The notes: generated by a model from the letters alone, not told the origin. A stretch of 19,841 nucleotides of DNA from an uncultured Desulfurobacterium sp. (GCA_913055135.1 CAJXJV010000003.1:1-19841), one strand, 5' to 3'. Counted from the first letter of the stretch, positions 7,686 to 16,643 are shown. Made by a program: numbers and translations.

Positions 7686-8491
7686 TCCTTTATCTCCTCT
7701 TCAAAAGTTAGCTTTGCTTTTACTATGCCAACTCCAACCAGCACAACAGTTGCAGAGTAGTAAATCCAGATAAGAAAGATAATTACAGCAGCAAAAGAAC
7801 CGTAGAGAATACTGACTTTCGAAACGTTGAAAATAAACCATACAAAGACCTTTTCAAATATTGTTAAAAGGAAGAAAACAAAGGTTGAGGTTTTCAGAAT
7901 AAACTTCAAAGGAACTTTAATTGGTAATAAGAAATAGTATATACTTACCAAAATAGTGAACAGCAAAACTGGAACCAAAAGAGATGATGCAATTGAAAGC
8001 AATGGAAACTGAGGAAGCAGAAGAGCTATTAAATACTTGGCTGAATAAAAGACAAACATCAAGATCCACAGGAAAAAAATCACTAAGATAATAACCAGAT
8101 GTTTGTAGAAAAAGCCAGCGGTATTTTCAACTCCCAATATTTCGCAGAACGATCTTTCAAAGGATAGAAATATACCTCTGGAAAACCAGAGCATAACTAC
8201 AGCTGCTGTACCACTTATTAGACCTGAGTTGTTGATAATCTGTTCAATCTGGAGGAAAATTGGTTTTAATGGGGAGTTAAAAATCTCTTTCGGTACCAGA
8301 TCCTGGAAATTTATCTGAAAAATGACCATTCCGAGGAAGAATAGAAATATGAAGAGAGGAATAATGGACATCAGAGTGAAGTAGGCAATGGATGCTGCAA
8401 AAAAAGGATAATCACTCTTAATAGCATCACAGAAAGAGAAGAGAACGTACCTGAAAAAAGACCTACGTTTTAGCAAGCTTTTACAAATCAT
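7682..8491 (-). CDS. YihY/BrkB-family inner membrane protein
   Basis: This is a 269-residue polytopic protein with about six membrane helices and short cytosolic ends. The family signature is clear in [20 protein letters not shown] near the first helix and in the last helix region ([18 protein letters not shown]). The family was once called ribonuclease BN in error; its role is unknown, with transport or envelope functions suggested. It opens the yihY-panC-restriction enzyme-yjbQ operon. No Shine-Dalgarno precedes the ATG at 8491, but a TATAAT ends 7 nt upstream, suggesting a leaderless message. Confidence 0.85.
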   Translation of the reverse strand: MICKSLLKRRSFFRYVLFSFCDAIKSDYPFFAASIAYFTLMSIIPLFIFLFFLGMVIFQINFQDLVPKEIFNSPLKPIFLQIEQIINNSGLISGTAAVVMLWFSRGIFLSFERSFCEILGVENTAGFFYKHLVIILVIFFLWILMFVFYSAKYLIALLLPQFPLLSIASSLLVPVLLFTILVSIYYFLLPIKVPLKFILKTSTFVFFLLTIFEKVFVWFIFNVSKVSILYGSFAAVIIFLIWIYYSATVVLVGVGIVKAKLTFEEEIKE

Positions 8492-8498
8492 AAATTGA

Positions 8499-8504
8499 AT
8501 TATA
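8499..8504 (-). promoter_or_regulatory. Candidate -10 box of a leaderless promoter for yihY
   Basis: A perfect TATAAT (8504-8499, minus strand) is followed by seven bases, TCAATTT, and then the yihY ATG. Transcription would begin on or next to the A of the ATG. The -35 area (about 8522-8527, TCTTTT) is a poor match and lies inside the terminator hairpin of the preceding operon. Confidence 0.55.
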
Positions 8505-8507
8505 GCT

Positions 8508-8538
8508 AAAAGTGAGAAGTGAAAAGATCACTTCTCAC
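8508..8538 (-). terminator. Intrinsic terminator after ccsA
   Basis: A perfect 11-bp stem, GTGAGAAGTGA at 8512-8522 against TCACTTCTCAC at 8528-8538, encloses five bases. On the minus strand it is followed by TTTT (8511-8508). It lies 26 bp past the ccsA stop and closes the cca-resB-ccsA operon. Confidence 0.75.
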
Positions 8539-8564
8539 CCATTCACTTTTTATTGAATTCCTAA

Positions 8565-9572
8565 TTACTGGGCATAACTATGAAGACCTGGAATGATCAA
8601 GTTAACTCCATAGTAAGTAAAGATAACACTAAGAAAACCTATAATTGTAAAATAAGCTAAAGGCTTGCCAGAAAGTCCCTTGATATATCTTGCATGGAGA
8701 TAGGCTGCGTAAACGAGCCATGTAATCAGTGACCAGGTCTCTTTTGGATCCCAGGACCAGTATCCACCCCACGCATACTTTGCCCAAACAGCTCCAAGTA
8801 TAATTCCAATTGTCAGAAAGACAAAGCCAACGGCTACAGACTGATACATTATCTGTTCCATCGCTTCTATAGAAGGAAAAATCCTTGTAATTCCGTACCT
8901 TTTGAGGATGAAAAGGAATCCACAGAAAGTAGCAGCTACTACGGATGAAACCCCAAGGAAGAGAAAAACGTTTTCCCTGTAAGCCGAATAGATGATAAAG
9001 AAGAAAATAAACCAGGTTGTTATGAAGATTACCATCCAGTCTTTTCCTGTTGTATCATCCCTTTTCGCAAAATAGGCATAAGCTATTCCTGCACTTACAG
9101 CAGCGGCAGCGTAACCTATAAATGTTGTAACAACGTGGAAGAGAAGCCAGTTACTCTGAAGTGCTGGAACAAGGGGTTGAGCTTCCGGATTGAAACCTAA
9201 AATCTGGGTTGAAAGCTCTCCCATCAGAGCTAAAGGAACAACAAACATACCAAAGGCTTTGTTTCGGTACTTCCATTCAAAGAGCAGGTACAGGAGAATC
9301 GCAGTCCAACCAAAAAGCATGAGGGATTCGTACATGTTTGTGAAAGGAGCATATTTATAAAAGGCAGTCCAATCAGAAACCATATTGACCTTTGCCTTTT
9401 CTACTCCTCTCACAATGAACGCTGCTCCTTGAACAATAACTCCAAACCATGCAAGGTAAGTTCCAAGTTTTCCAGACCAGGAACTCTTTGAAAAGGTGTG
9501 GATAGTATAGAAGAGGAATGCCAGGAAAAATGCTACCATTCCTGCATTGAAAAGAGTTACTGAATTAATCAT
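8565..9572 (-). CDS. ccsA: System II cytochrome c synthase subunit CcsA/ResC (also named CcsB)
   Basis: This is a 335-residue polytopic membrane protein that handles haem and, with ResB, attaches it to CxxCH apocytochromes outside the membrane. The haem-binding WWD segment WGGYWSWDPKETW is at 268-280. The conserved histidines are visible: His146 (FHVV), His293 (YLHARY) and His331 in the terminal PGLHSYA. The upstream PFTNMYESL block at 76-84 is also typical. The ATG has AGGAGG about 6 nt upstream, and the gene overlaps the resB end by 8 nt. A terminator follows. No ResA-like thioredoxin is in this operon. Confidence 0.93.
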   Translation of the reverse strand: MINSVTLFNAGMVAFFLAFLFYTIHTFSKSSWSGKLGTYLAWFGVIVQGAAFIVRGVEKAKVNMVSDWTAFYKYAPFTNMYESLMLFGWTAILLYLLFEWKYRNKAFGMFVVPLALMGELSTQILGFNPEAQPLVPALQSNWLLFHVVTTFIGYAAAAVSAGIAYAYFAKRDDTTGKDWMVIFITTWFIFFFIIYSAYRENVFLFLGVSSVVAATFCGFLFILKRYGITRIFPSIEAMEQIMYQSVAVGFVFLTIGIILGAVWAKYAWGGYWSWDPKETWSLITWLVYAAYLHARYIKGLSGKPLAYFTIIGFLSVIFTYYGVNLIIPGLHSYAQ

Positions 9573-10896
9573 TTCTTTCCTCCTTAGGGGTATTTGGACA
9601 GTATGAAGACTTTACTACCCCTAAGACCTCCTCCAGCTCCTTTGCAAGTCCTTCTGTCCCTTTGTTTGTTATTCCACCAATTACAAGAGTAACCTTTCCT
9701 TCTTTTCCTTTTTTTATTCTTGCCCAAACTCTTCTGTGGGGGATAAAGAAAGCAACTATAAGTCCAAGGATGAGAATTGTACTTCCAACCCAGACAATCC
9801 AGGTTCCAGGATCCTTAGCAACCTGAAGACCGGTGTAAAAGACAGGTTTGACATCAACAACTGAGAAAGCAATGTCAGTTCCAGGAACTTTATAGAACAT
9901 GAATGGTTTTATTATCCCTTCCTCTATTTTCTTATTTTGAATAAACTCAATCCCTATGGACATTGTTTTCCCGTCAAGGCTGATAATCCTCAGATAGGTA
10001 TCTTTCCCGAATTTGATAGGTTGTCCAAAGGCAAGTCCAACTGTTTCAGTCCTGTTCCCTTTCTTGATCTGTAGGATTGCTTCTCCTCGCCCGTAGCTTG
10101 CCTGGTAGAAATAGACGCCTTTGTATTTCAGAGGATCGTTAACTTTTATCTCTTTCCTGTAAACTTCTTTTCCGTTTTCAATTACCGAGAGATCAGATAT
10201 GTAAGCCTTAGGCATGCCTGAAGGATAAAAATCTATAGTGAACTTGTTGCACTTTATATAGAACGGGAGTTCTATGATTTTTGGACCACTAAAGAAACCT
10301 ACCAGATTACTGCTGGTACCCTCTGAAAGATTCATATAACCTCTGTAACCAAAAATAGCTGTAATCAATCCTCCTATCAGAACAATCAGAACTCCAAAGT
10401 GGACTATGTAAACGCCAAACCTTGCAAAGACGTTTTTATCGGCAAAAATATGAACTTCCTCTGTTTCTTCTTTTGAAACTTCCGATTTATAACGAATCTT
10501 TTTGAGGGTATTCAGAATGGAATCTTTTACATCTTCAACATCGCCGACAAGGGTTATCCTGTGGACAACCTTCAGAGTTTTCTCATAACCTTCTGGAAGG
10601 GTTTTTCTTGGCTCTTTTGCAACCCTCCAGATTTTTGGAAGTCTTTTAACTGAACAAACAATCAGATTGATTGCCAGAAGTATTAAGAGCAGAATATACC
10701 ACCAGGAGTGGTAAACGTCTGTAAAACCGAGGAATTTAAAGATTTTGTAAGTTGTTTCTCCATACTCTCTCAGGTACTTATCCGGATCCTGCTGTTGTTC
10801 AATGATTGTTCCAATGATGGAGGTAACAGCAAGAGTCAGGAGGAGAATTATGGCAAGCTTTACCGAGCTGAAGAAGTCGTAGATTTTCTTAAGCAT
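9565..10896 (-). CDS. resB: Cytochrome c biogenesis protein ResB/Ccs1
   Basis: This 443-residue protein is the system II partner of CcsA. Two N-terminal membrane helices (about 13-32 and 65-83) and a third (about 160-183, with His166 in VHFGVL) precede a large extracytoplasmic domain. That domain contains the family motif VYFYQASYG, and a fourth helix (near 365-387) is followed by a cytosolic tail with VTLVIGGITNKG, also usual in ResB. The start ATG has AAGGAGAAAG just upstream. It lies 61 bp after the amidohydrolase gene with no convincing promoter between, so it is probably in the same operon. Confidence 0.92.
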   Translation of the reverse strand: MLKKIYDFFSSVKLAIILLLTLAVTSIIGTIIEQQQDPDKYLREYGETTYKIFKFLGFTDVYHSWWYILLLILLAINLIVCSVKRLPKIWRVAKEPRKTLPEGYEKTLKVVHRITLVGDVEDVKDSILNTLKKIRYKSEVSKEETEEVHIFADKNVFARFGVYIVHFGVLIVLIGGLITAIFGYRGYMNLSEGTSSNLVGFFSGPKIIELPFYIKCNKFTIDFYPSGMPKAYISDLSVIENGKEVYRKEIKVNDPLKYKGVYFYQASYGRGEAILQIKKGNRTETVGLAFGQPIKFGKDTYLRIISLDGKTMSIGIEFIQNKKIEEGIIKPFMFYKVPGTDIAFSVVDVKPVFYTGLQVAKDPGTWIVWVGSTILILGLIVAFFIPHRRVWARIKKGKEGKVTLVIGGITNKGTEGLAKELEEVLGVVKSSYCPNTPKEERND

Positions 10897-10957
10897 TCTT
10901 TCTCCTTGCTGTCCATGTTCTCGCAGTCAATTTTCAGCTATTAAATCAAACTAAATC

Positions 10958-12070
10958 TCATAAGTCAAGAATTTCAAACGTTAAGAATTCTGAAAGTAAT
11001 AAATCAAAAGGATCTTCCACTTTTTTTTCTGTTTTGCAAAAGGTAAAGCAAGGTTTTTGATGGTAGTTTTCTATTCCAAGTGTTTTAGCACCTCCAGAGG
11101 TAATTAACCTGAAGAGTTTTTTAACGGGAATGGTACCTTCAAGTTTGTAGTAAATGGTTCTTATCTCTGAGACTACTGAAAGAGAGACATTTGTGCTTAA
11201 TCCGTCAGTTCCGATACCAACTTTTTCGTAATCTATAAGGTATTGAACATCTGGAAAGCCTGTTTTGAGATGAATGTTGCTTCGTGGACAGAGAACAATT
11301 CCGCAGCCCGATTTCATAAGGGTATCAAGTTCTCTTTTAGATAAGTTGGTACAGTGAACCGCTATCATGTTTTCATTCAGAGCTCCCGCTTTTTCTATGT
11401 AGTCTATAAGATCCTTTGAGCAGACTCTCTCATATCTCTTTCTTCCCAGAAAGGGATAGATCAAGGTTTCAAATCTGTTTTTTTTGCACCTTACAAAGTC
11501 CTCTTCATCTGCGGTTTCTCCTAAATGGATCTGGAACCTGTATCCTCTTTCCTGTGAATCTTTAGCAATTTTTCCGATGAGCTTAAAGGAAACTGAATAT
11601 ACTGAATGGATGGAAAGGGGTGGAGGTAAAGAGATAATATCAGAGTCTTTTCCTATAACTTCCAGATAAGAAAATCCCCTCTTTATAAACTTTTTTGAAA
11701 CTCCAAAGGAAGAGATATCTCCCACGTAAACCACTCCGTGTTTTTCAGACTCTTTTAGCCCTTTGATTACAGCTTTTTCTATCTCTTCAATTGAAAAGGA
11801 TTGTCTTTTTCCTATTATCCAGAGAAGCCAGTCAAAGAAGGAAGCAAATTTGTCTGGAGAGAAGCTCAAACTTGAAAGCTCTAAGTGTGTATGGGCATTG
11901 ACAAAGGGAGGGTATAGAACACCTTTTAAATTCAGCTCTTTCTGAAAATTTCCTTCCGGTTTCCTCTTATAGTAGCCATCTATCCTGCCATCTTTGACTA
12001 CAACGTACCCGTTCTTTATCGCTTCTATATCAGGAGTTACAATCCAGTCTGCCTTTATCAGGATTTTCAC
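10958..12070 (-). CDS. Metal-dependent amidohydrolase, probable aminodeoxyfutalosine deaminase (MqnX-like)
   Basis: This 370-residue TIM-barrel hydrolase has the zinc set of the TrzA/SAH-deaminase-like group: His60 and His62 (NAHTHLE), His182 (IHLGET), His239 (AVHCTN) and Asp289 (IGTDG). Glu185 is the likely catalytic acid, and the substrate side shows IHSVYSVS near 154. Size and motif spacing suit MqnX, which deaminates aminodeoxyfutalosine in menaquinone synthesis. A related purine-type deaminase cannot be excluded. The start is GTG at 12070 with AGAGGA 8 nt upstream, and its first 41 bp overlap the end of cca in another frame. The downstream resB and ccsA suggest a respiratory setting. Confidence 0.75.
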   Translation of the reverse strand: MKILIKADWIVTPDIEAIKNGYVVVKDGRIDGYYKRKPEGNFQKELNLKGVLYPPFVNAHTHLELSSLSFSPDKFASFFDWLLWIIGKRQSFSIEEIEKAVIKGLKESEKHGVVYVGDISSFGVSKKFIKRGFSYLEVIGKDSDIISLPPPLSIHSVYSVSFKLIGKIAKDSQERGYRFQIHLGETADEEDFVRCKKNRFETLIYPFLGRKRYERVCSKDLIDYIEKAGALNENMIAVHCTNLSKRELDTLMKSGCGIVLCPRSNIHLKTGFPDVQYLIDYEKVGIGTDGLSTNVSLSVVSEIRTIYYKLEGTIPVKKLFRLITSGGAKTLGIENYHQKPCFTFCKTEKKVEDPFDLLLSEFLTFEILDL

Positions 12071-13466
12071 AGGAATATCCTCTTACGAAGTTGATTGCGT
12101 CATAGATGGTTTTAATTCTGCCGATTGCCTGGAGCTCCAGCATTTTCTTTTTGATTACTCCAACGCATCTATTGGGTTTATCAAAGCCCTTGATTTCCAT
12201 AATCTCTCTTCCAGATAGAAGAGGTTTTAGGTCTTTTAATCTTTCTCTGTAAAACCTCAGTAGAAAATGGATAAAGTCTATAAATTCATCAACTCCTTTC
12301 TCCATTTCAGTAGAAGTAGCCATCCAGTCAGCAACGCTATGAAAAAGAGTGTGAAAGCTATAGGCTTGTGTGTCCCTGAAGAACCTGTAAATGGCTCTGT
12401 TCGAGAGTTGTTCTTTTTTAAAGAGATTGTAGAGGAAGAAAGGTCTTAAATGGTGTCTAATAACTTTAAATCCAAGATTCACAGCTCTTTTCCCGAGTCC
12501 AAGCCTTATGAAGGCTCTCTTTGCTATCTCAGCTCCTACCTTATCATGGTTGTAAAAGGTCAGTTTGCCATCCTTCTCTTTAACTGTTAGAGGTTTACCG
12601 ACATCGTGGTATAGAGCAACGAGTTTCAACTCTTCTTCTCCAATTTCCTCAGAGAATTCCAGAAGTATTTCCTCTTTTTTCTCAAAACAGTAGTTTTCTA
12701 AGAATTCTACTGTTCGGAACGTGTGTTCTTTAAGGTTGTACTGATGGAGTCCGGAAGGAGGAATTTTCTCAAGGTCTGATAATTCAGGGAAAATGCGAAC
12801 AAAAGCATCTAAATAATCAAGATCTCTAAAGGCTTCTGCTGATCGACCGGTTTTGAGGATCTTTATAAGTTCCTCCTTTATTCTTTCAACAGCACTTTCT
12901 TCCAACTTTTCCGAACTCGCCCTTGACTGTTCAAGAAAGGAAGAGTGGTATTCAAAATCAAGAAGAACTTTTAACCGGACACCACGAACAATCCTGACCG
13001 GGTCATCCGTTATGGATGTCGCAGCAACTGGTCTTATCAATCCTTTTTGAAGATCCTCAAATCCACCAAAAGGGTCAATCAGGAGAACGTCATCGTTAAA
13101 TGGGAGAAAGAGCTCTGAAATATCGACAGCAATTGCATTTATTGTAAAATCCCTTTTAAGGAGGTCTTCTTTTACGGTTTTTCCGTAAAGGTTGCTGATG
13201 TCAATGCGGAAGTCATTGCCTATGAATGTAACAACGGTTTTCTCTTTTTCAAATGTGAATGAGGATAGATTTAAGGCTCTGGAAACACAATTTTTGACTT
13301 TTGAAAGATCGTCAGGAGTCGTAATGTCTATATCAACGGATTCCTTTGGAACTCTTAAAAGCCTATCTCTGACGAAGCCACCAACAAGGTATGCCTTTTC
13401 AAAACAGGCTGCTATCTTCTCAACTACGGGGTGGTAGAAGGTAAGTTTGTGTACTCTCTTTTCCAT
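12030..13466 (-). CDS. cca: tRNA nucleotidyltransferase (CCA-, CC- or A-adding) with HD domain
   Basis: This 478-residue class II nucleotidyltransferase shows the motifs in order: VGGFVRD at 28-34, catalytic DID at 45-47, RDFTINA at 105-111, DPVRIVRGVR at 155-164, and SAVERIKEEL at 191-200. A C-terminal HD phosphohydrolase-type domain follows (HQYNLKEH near 241-248, His287-Asp288). It builds or repairs the 3' CCA of tRNA. In Aquifex this work is divided between CC-adding and A-adding enzymes, so the exact specificity is open. The ATG at 13466 has no Shine-Dalgarno but has TATAAT 7 nt upstream. It heads the cca-amidohydrolase-resB-ccsA operon and is divergent from lolD with only 17 bp between start codons. 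Confidence 0.88.
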   Translation of the reverse strand: MEKRVHKLTFYHPVVEKIAACFEKAYLVGGFVRDRLLRVPKESVDIDITTPDDLSKVKNCVSRALNLSSFTFEKEKTVVTFIGNDFRIDISNLYGKTVKEDLLKRDFTINAIAVDISELFLPFNDDVLLIDPFGGFEDLQKGLIRPVAATSITDDPVRIVRGVRLKVLLDFEYHSSFLEQSRASSEKLEESAVERIKEELIKILKTGRSAEAFRDLDYLDAFVRIFPELSDLEKIPPSGLHQYNLKEHTFRTVEFLENYCFEKKEEILLEFSEEIGEEELKLVALYHDVGKPLTVKEKDGKLTFYNHDKVGAEIAKRAFIRLGLGKRAVNLGFKVIRHHLRPFFLYNLFKKEQLSNRAIYRFFRDTQAYSFHTLFHSVADWMATSTEMEKGVDEFIDFIHFLLRFYRERLKDLKPLLSGREIMEIKGFDKPNRCVGVIKKKMLELQAIGRIKTIYDAINFVRGYSCENPDKGRLDCNS

Positions 13467-13473
13467 AAGGGAG

Positions 13474-13479
13474 ATTATA
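13474..13479 (-). promoter_or_regulatory. Candidate -10 box of a leaderless promoter for cca
   Basis: TATAAT (13479-13474, minus strand) is followed by CTCCCTT and then the ATG of cca, the same 7-nt spacing seen at yihY. The -35 would fall inside the first codons of lolD and is weak. The reverse of CTCCCTT is the AAGGGAG that serves as ribosome site for lolD on the other strand. Confidence 0.5.
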
Positions 13480-13483
13480 TAGG

Positions 13484-14167
13484 ATGGAAACTGTAATCGA
13501 AGCGGTTAATCTCTGGAAGGTTTACGAGACAGAGACAGATCGAGTTGAAGCGCTAAGAGGAATAAACTTGAAATTGAAAAAGGGAGAGTTTTCTCTGCTG
13601 ATGGGAGCTTCCGGTTCCGGGAAATCGACCCTTCTCCATATTCTTGGAACCCTCGATAAACCTACAAAAGGGGAAGTTCTTTACAAAGGAAAGAATCTCT
13701 TTCAGCTAAAAGATAGGGAACTTGCCATTTTCAGAAACAAGAAAATAGGCTTTGTTTTTCAGTTTCATTACCTTATCAATGAATTAACAATCCTTGAAAA
13801 TGTAATGGTTCCTTTGCTTCTCTCAGGGGTAGGTAAGTTAGAGGCAAGAGAACGAGCGATGGAGTTATTGCACGTTATAGGACTTGGGCATAGATTATCT
13901 CACAGACCATTTGAGATTTCTGGCGGAGAAAAGCAGAGAGTTGCTATTGCACGGGCTTTAGTGAACTCTCCCGAAGTTGTCTTAGCAGATGAACCTACTG
14001 GAAACCTTGATACCGAAACCGCAACCTCCGTTGTTACCCTCATGCAGAAGCTCAACCGAAAGTTTGGCATTACCTTTTTGATAGCAACCCACAATAGAGA
14101 GCTGGAAAAGTTTGCTGATAACGTATACTTTATAAAAGACGGCATTTTAACTAATAAAACCTATTGA
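13484..14167 (+). CDS. LolD-like ABC transporter ATP-binding protein
   Basis: This 227-residue ATPase belongs to the LolD/MacB/FtsE group. Walker A GASGSGKST is at 41-49, the Q-loop follows in FVFQFHYL, the signature ISGGE is at 145-149, Walker B VVLADE at 165-170, the D-loop in GNLD, and the switch histidine is His203. LolD powers release of lipoproteins from the inner membrane. The usual membrane partner (LolC/E) is not adjacent, so the partner must be encoded elsewhere and the name is by similarity. The ATG has GGGAG 10 nt upstream. It is the first gene of the operon with clpC, and its stop codon overlaps the clpC ribosome site. Confidence 0.85.
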   Translation: METVIEAVNLWKVYETETDRVEALRGINLKLKKGEFSLLMGASGSGKSTLLHILGTLDKPTKGEVLYKGKNLFQLKDRELAIFRNKKIGFVFQFHYLINELTILENVMVPLLLSGVGKLEARERAMELLHVIGLGHRLSHRPFEISGGEKQRVAIARALVNSPEVVLADEPTGNLDTETATSVVTLMQKLNRKFGITFLIATHNRELEKFADNVYFIKDGILTNKTY

Positions 14168-14177
14168 AGGAGTGTGT

Positions 14178-16640
14178 ATGTTTGAAAGATTTACAGCAAA
14201 GGCAAGACAGATAATTATCAAATCAAAAGAGCAGGCTGTCGTCCTGAGGTGTGAGAAATTAGGAACTGAGCATATTCTTCTAACTCTTCTCAAAGAAGAT
14301 GAGATAACAAATCAAATATTGGCGAAATATAACATTTCAAAGGCGAGAATTCAGGAAATTATCATATCTCAGATTCAGCCTGTAAGTTACGAAGTTGATG
14401 TCAACACCATTACATTCTCGACAGAGGCAAGGAGAGTCCTTGAGCATGCTCTCGAGGAATCCAAAATCTTAGGACATGCTTACGTTGGACCAGAGCATCT
14501 CTTCATAGCCCTTGCCAAGGAAAGGCTTGGACTTGCAGGAAGGATCCTCAGAAGCTATGGTCTTGATCACTACACCCTCAGAAGAGAGGTTTCCAATCTC
14601 CTGAAGGGAATTGCAAGGGAGAGGAAAACTACAAAGAGAACATCTACGCCAAACCTTGATAAGTTTGGAAGGGATCTTACAAAGCTTGCAGAGGAAGGCA
14701 AACTTGATCCGGTAATAGGAAGAGAGAAGGAAATTGAAAGGGTTACCCATATTCTTGCAAGGCGCAGGAAAAACAACCCTGTTCTCATTGGCGAGCCCGG
14801 CGTTGGTAAGACTGCAATTGTTGAAGGACTTGCCCTGAAGATTTCAAAGGGTGATGTGCCTGAAAAACTTAAAGACAAAAGAATAGTATCTCTTGATATG
14901 GCTTCTCTCATTGCAGGAACCAAGTATAGAGGTCAGTTTGAAGAGAGACTAAAAGCTATTGTTAAGGAACTTGAGAATAACAAAGACATAATCCTTTTTA
15001 TTGATGAAATTCATACTTTAGTTGGGGCTGGAGCTGCAGAAGGCTCAATGGATGCTTCAAACATATTGAAGCCTTCTCTCTCAAGAGGTGAGATTCAGGT
15101 AATTGGTGCAACAACGATTGACGAGTACAGGAAGTACATAGAGAAGGATGGAGCTCTTGAAAGGAGATTCCAGCCTGTAATGGTTGAGGAACCTTCCATT
15201 GAGGATACGATTGAAATTCTCAAAGGACTCAAGCCAAAATTTGAAGAGTTCCACAACGTTAAGATAACAGATGGAGCTATCGAGAGGGCAGTTAAGCTTG
15301 CTGTGAGGTACATAAACGACAGAAAACTGCCTGATAAGGCAATAGACATCATCGATGAGGCTGGAGCAAAGGCTCAACTTCAGGCAAGTCGGAAAGATAG
15401 CAGAGTTGAAATGCTCGAAAAGGAAGTCGAAAAGGTTAAATCTCTAAAAGAGGAAGCTCTTGCAATGGCAGAGTATGAGAAAGCCCATTACTACAAGCAG
15501 CAGGAGCTTTCCCTCCTTGCAGAGCTTGAGGAGCTGAAAAGAGAGCTTAAACAGAAACAGAAGGAAGAGAAGATAGTTATAGACGAATCGAGAGTCGAAG
15601 AAATTGTTGCGCTCTGGACTGGAATACCTGTACAGCAGCTTCAGGAGAAAGAGGCTGAGAAACTGCTTAAACTTGAAACCGAGCTCCACAAGAGGGTTGT
15701 GGGTCAGGAAGAGGCAGTCAGGGCAGTTGCAAAGGCTATCAAACGTTCAAGGCTTGGTATAAGAAGCAACTCACAGAGACCCATTGGTTCTTTCCTTTTC
15801 CTCGGACCAACAGGTGTTGGTAAAACTGAGCTTGCAAAAGCCCTTGCCGAGACGCTCTTTGGTGACGAGAAAGCAATGGTCAGAATTGACATGTCTGAAT
15901 ACATGGAGAAACATACAGTATCAAGGCTTATCGGTGCGCCTCCGGGATACGTTGGATACGAAGAGGGTGGTCAGCTCACAGAAGCTGTTAGAAGGAAACC
16001 ATATACTGTAATTCTCTTAGATGAGATAGAAAAAGCCCATCCGGACGTTCTAAATATTCTTCTCCAGATAATGGAAGATGGAAGGCTCACAGATGGACTT
16101 GGAAGGACAGTTTCGTTTACAAACACGATACTCATCATGACTTCAAACCTTGGAGCTAAACACCTCATTTCTTCCCAAAAAGGAATGGGATTTGAGATAG
16201 CTGATGGAAATGAAGAGGAACGTTCCTTTGAGAGGATGAAATCCTTTGTTTTAGATGAGGTTAAACGTTACTTCAAGCCTGAATTTATCAACAGGCTCGA
16301 TGGAATAATCGTCTTCCATCCTCTCACAAAAGAGGATGTCAAGGAGATTGTAAGGAAACAGGTAGAAAGACTCAACGAAGAGCTCAAAGAGAGAAACCTT
16401 CAGGTTCACGTTACAAACAGGTTTATAGAATACGTTGTTAACAGAGAGTTCAAGAAAGAGTATGGTGCAAGAACAATAAGACGAGCTCTCCAGACTCTCA
16501 TTGAAGACAGGCTTACAGATGAAATACTGATGGGAAGGTTTACAGAGGGTGGAAACGTTGTCTTTGACGTAACACCAAAAGGAAGGATCTCTGTAAGAGA
16601 GAAGAAGGAGAGAAAGAAGAAAGAGACAACAGGAGTATAA
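14178..16640 (+). CDS. clpC: ClpC-type AAA+ unfoldase, ATPase subunit of Clp protease
   Basis: This 820-residue Hsp100 protein unfolds substrates and feeds them to ClpP. It has two N-terminal Clp_N repeats (from FERFTAKARQ and TFSTEARRVL), a first AAA+ domain with Walker A GEPGVGKT at 205-212 and FIDEI at 274-278, a middle coiled segment with a UVR-type stretch near 425-460, and a second AAA+ domain with GPTGVGKT at 543-550. The Gly-Phe of KGMGF in that domain is the expected ClpP-binding loop. The EYGARTIRRAL C-terminal signature is present. I use the ATG at 14178 because AAGGAG sits 5 nt before it; the GTG at 14172 lies inside that site. No clpP or mcsA/B is adjacent. Confidence 0.95.
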   Translation: MFERFTAKARQIIIKSKEQAVVLRCEKLGTEHILLTLLKEDEITNQILAKYNISKARIQEIIISQIQPVSYEVDVNTITFSTEARRVLEHALEESKILGHAYVGPEHLFIALAKERLGLAGRILRSYGLDHYTLRREVSNLLKGIARERKTTKRTSTPNLDKFGRDLTKLAEEGKLDPVIGREKEIERVTHILARRRKNNPVLIGEPGVGKTAIVEGLALKISKGDVPEKLKDKRIVSLDMASLIAGTKYRGQFEERLKAIVKELENNKDIILFIDEIHTLVGAGAAEGSMDASNILKPSLSRGEIQVIGATTIDEYRKYIEKDGALERRFQPVMVEEPSIEDTIEILKGLKPKFEEFHNVKITDGAIERAVKLAVRYINDRKLPDKAIDIIDEAGAKAQLQASRKDSRVEMLEKEVEKVKSLKEEALAMAEYEKAHYYKQQELSLLAELEELKRELKQKQKEEKIVIDESRVEEIVALWTGIPVQQLQEKEAEKLLKLETELHKRVVGQEEAVRAVAKAIKRSRLGIRSNSQRPIGSFLFLGPTGVGKTELAKALAETLFGDEKAMVRIDMSEYMEKHTVSRLIGAPPGYVGYEEGGQLTEAVRRKPYTVILLDEIEKAHPDVLNILLQIMEDGRLTDGLGRTVSFTNTILIMTSNLGAKHLISSQKGMGFEIADGNEEERSFERMKSFVLDEVKRYFKPEFINRLDGIIVFHPLTKEDVKEIVRKQVERLNEELKERNLQVHVTNRFIEYVVNREFKKEYGARTIRRALQTLIEDRLTDEILMGRFTEGGNVVFDVTPKGRISVREKKERKKKETTGV

Positions 16641-16643
16641 AGA

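Noticed and set aside
8512..8538. The 11-bp palindrome as an operator for yihY
   Set aside because: On the minus strand it is followed by TTTT and sits just after the ccsA stop, so a terminator is the simpler reading.
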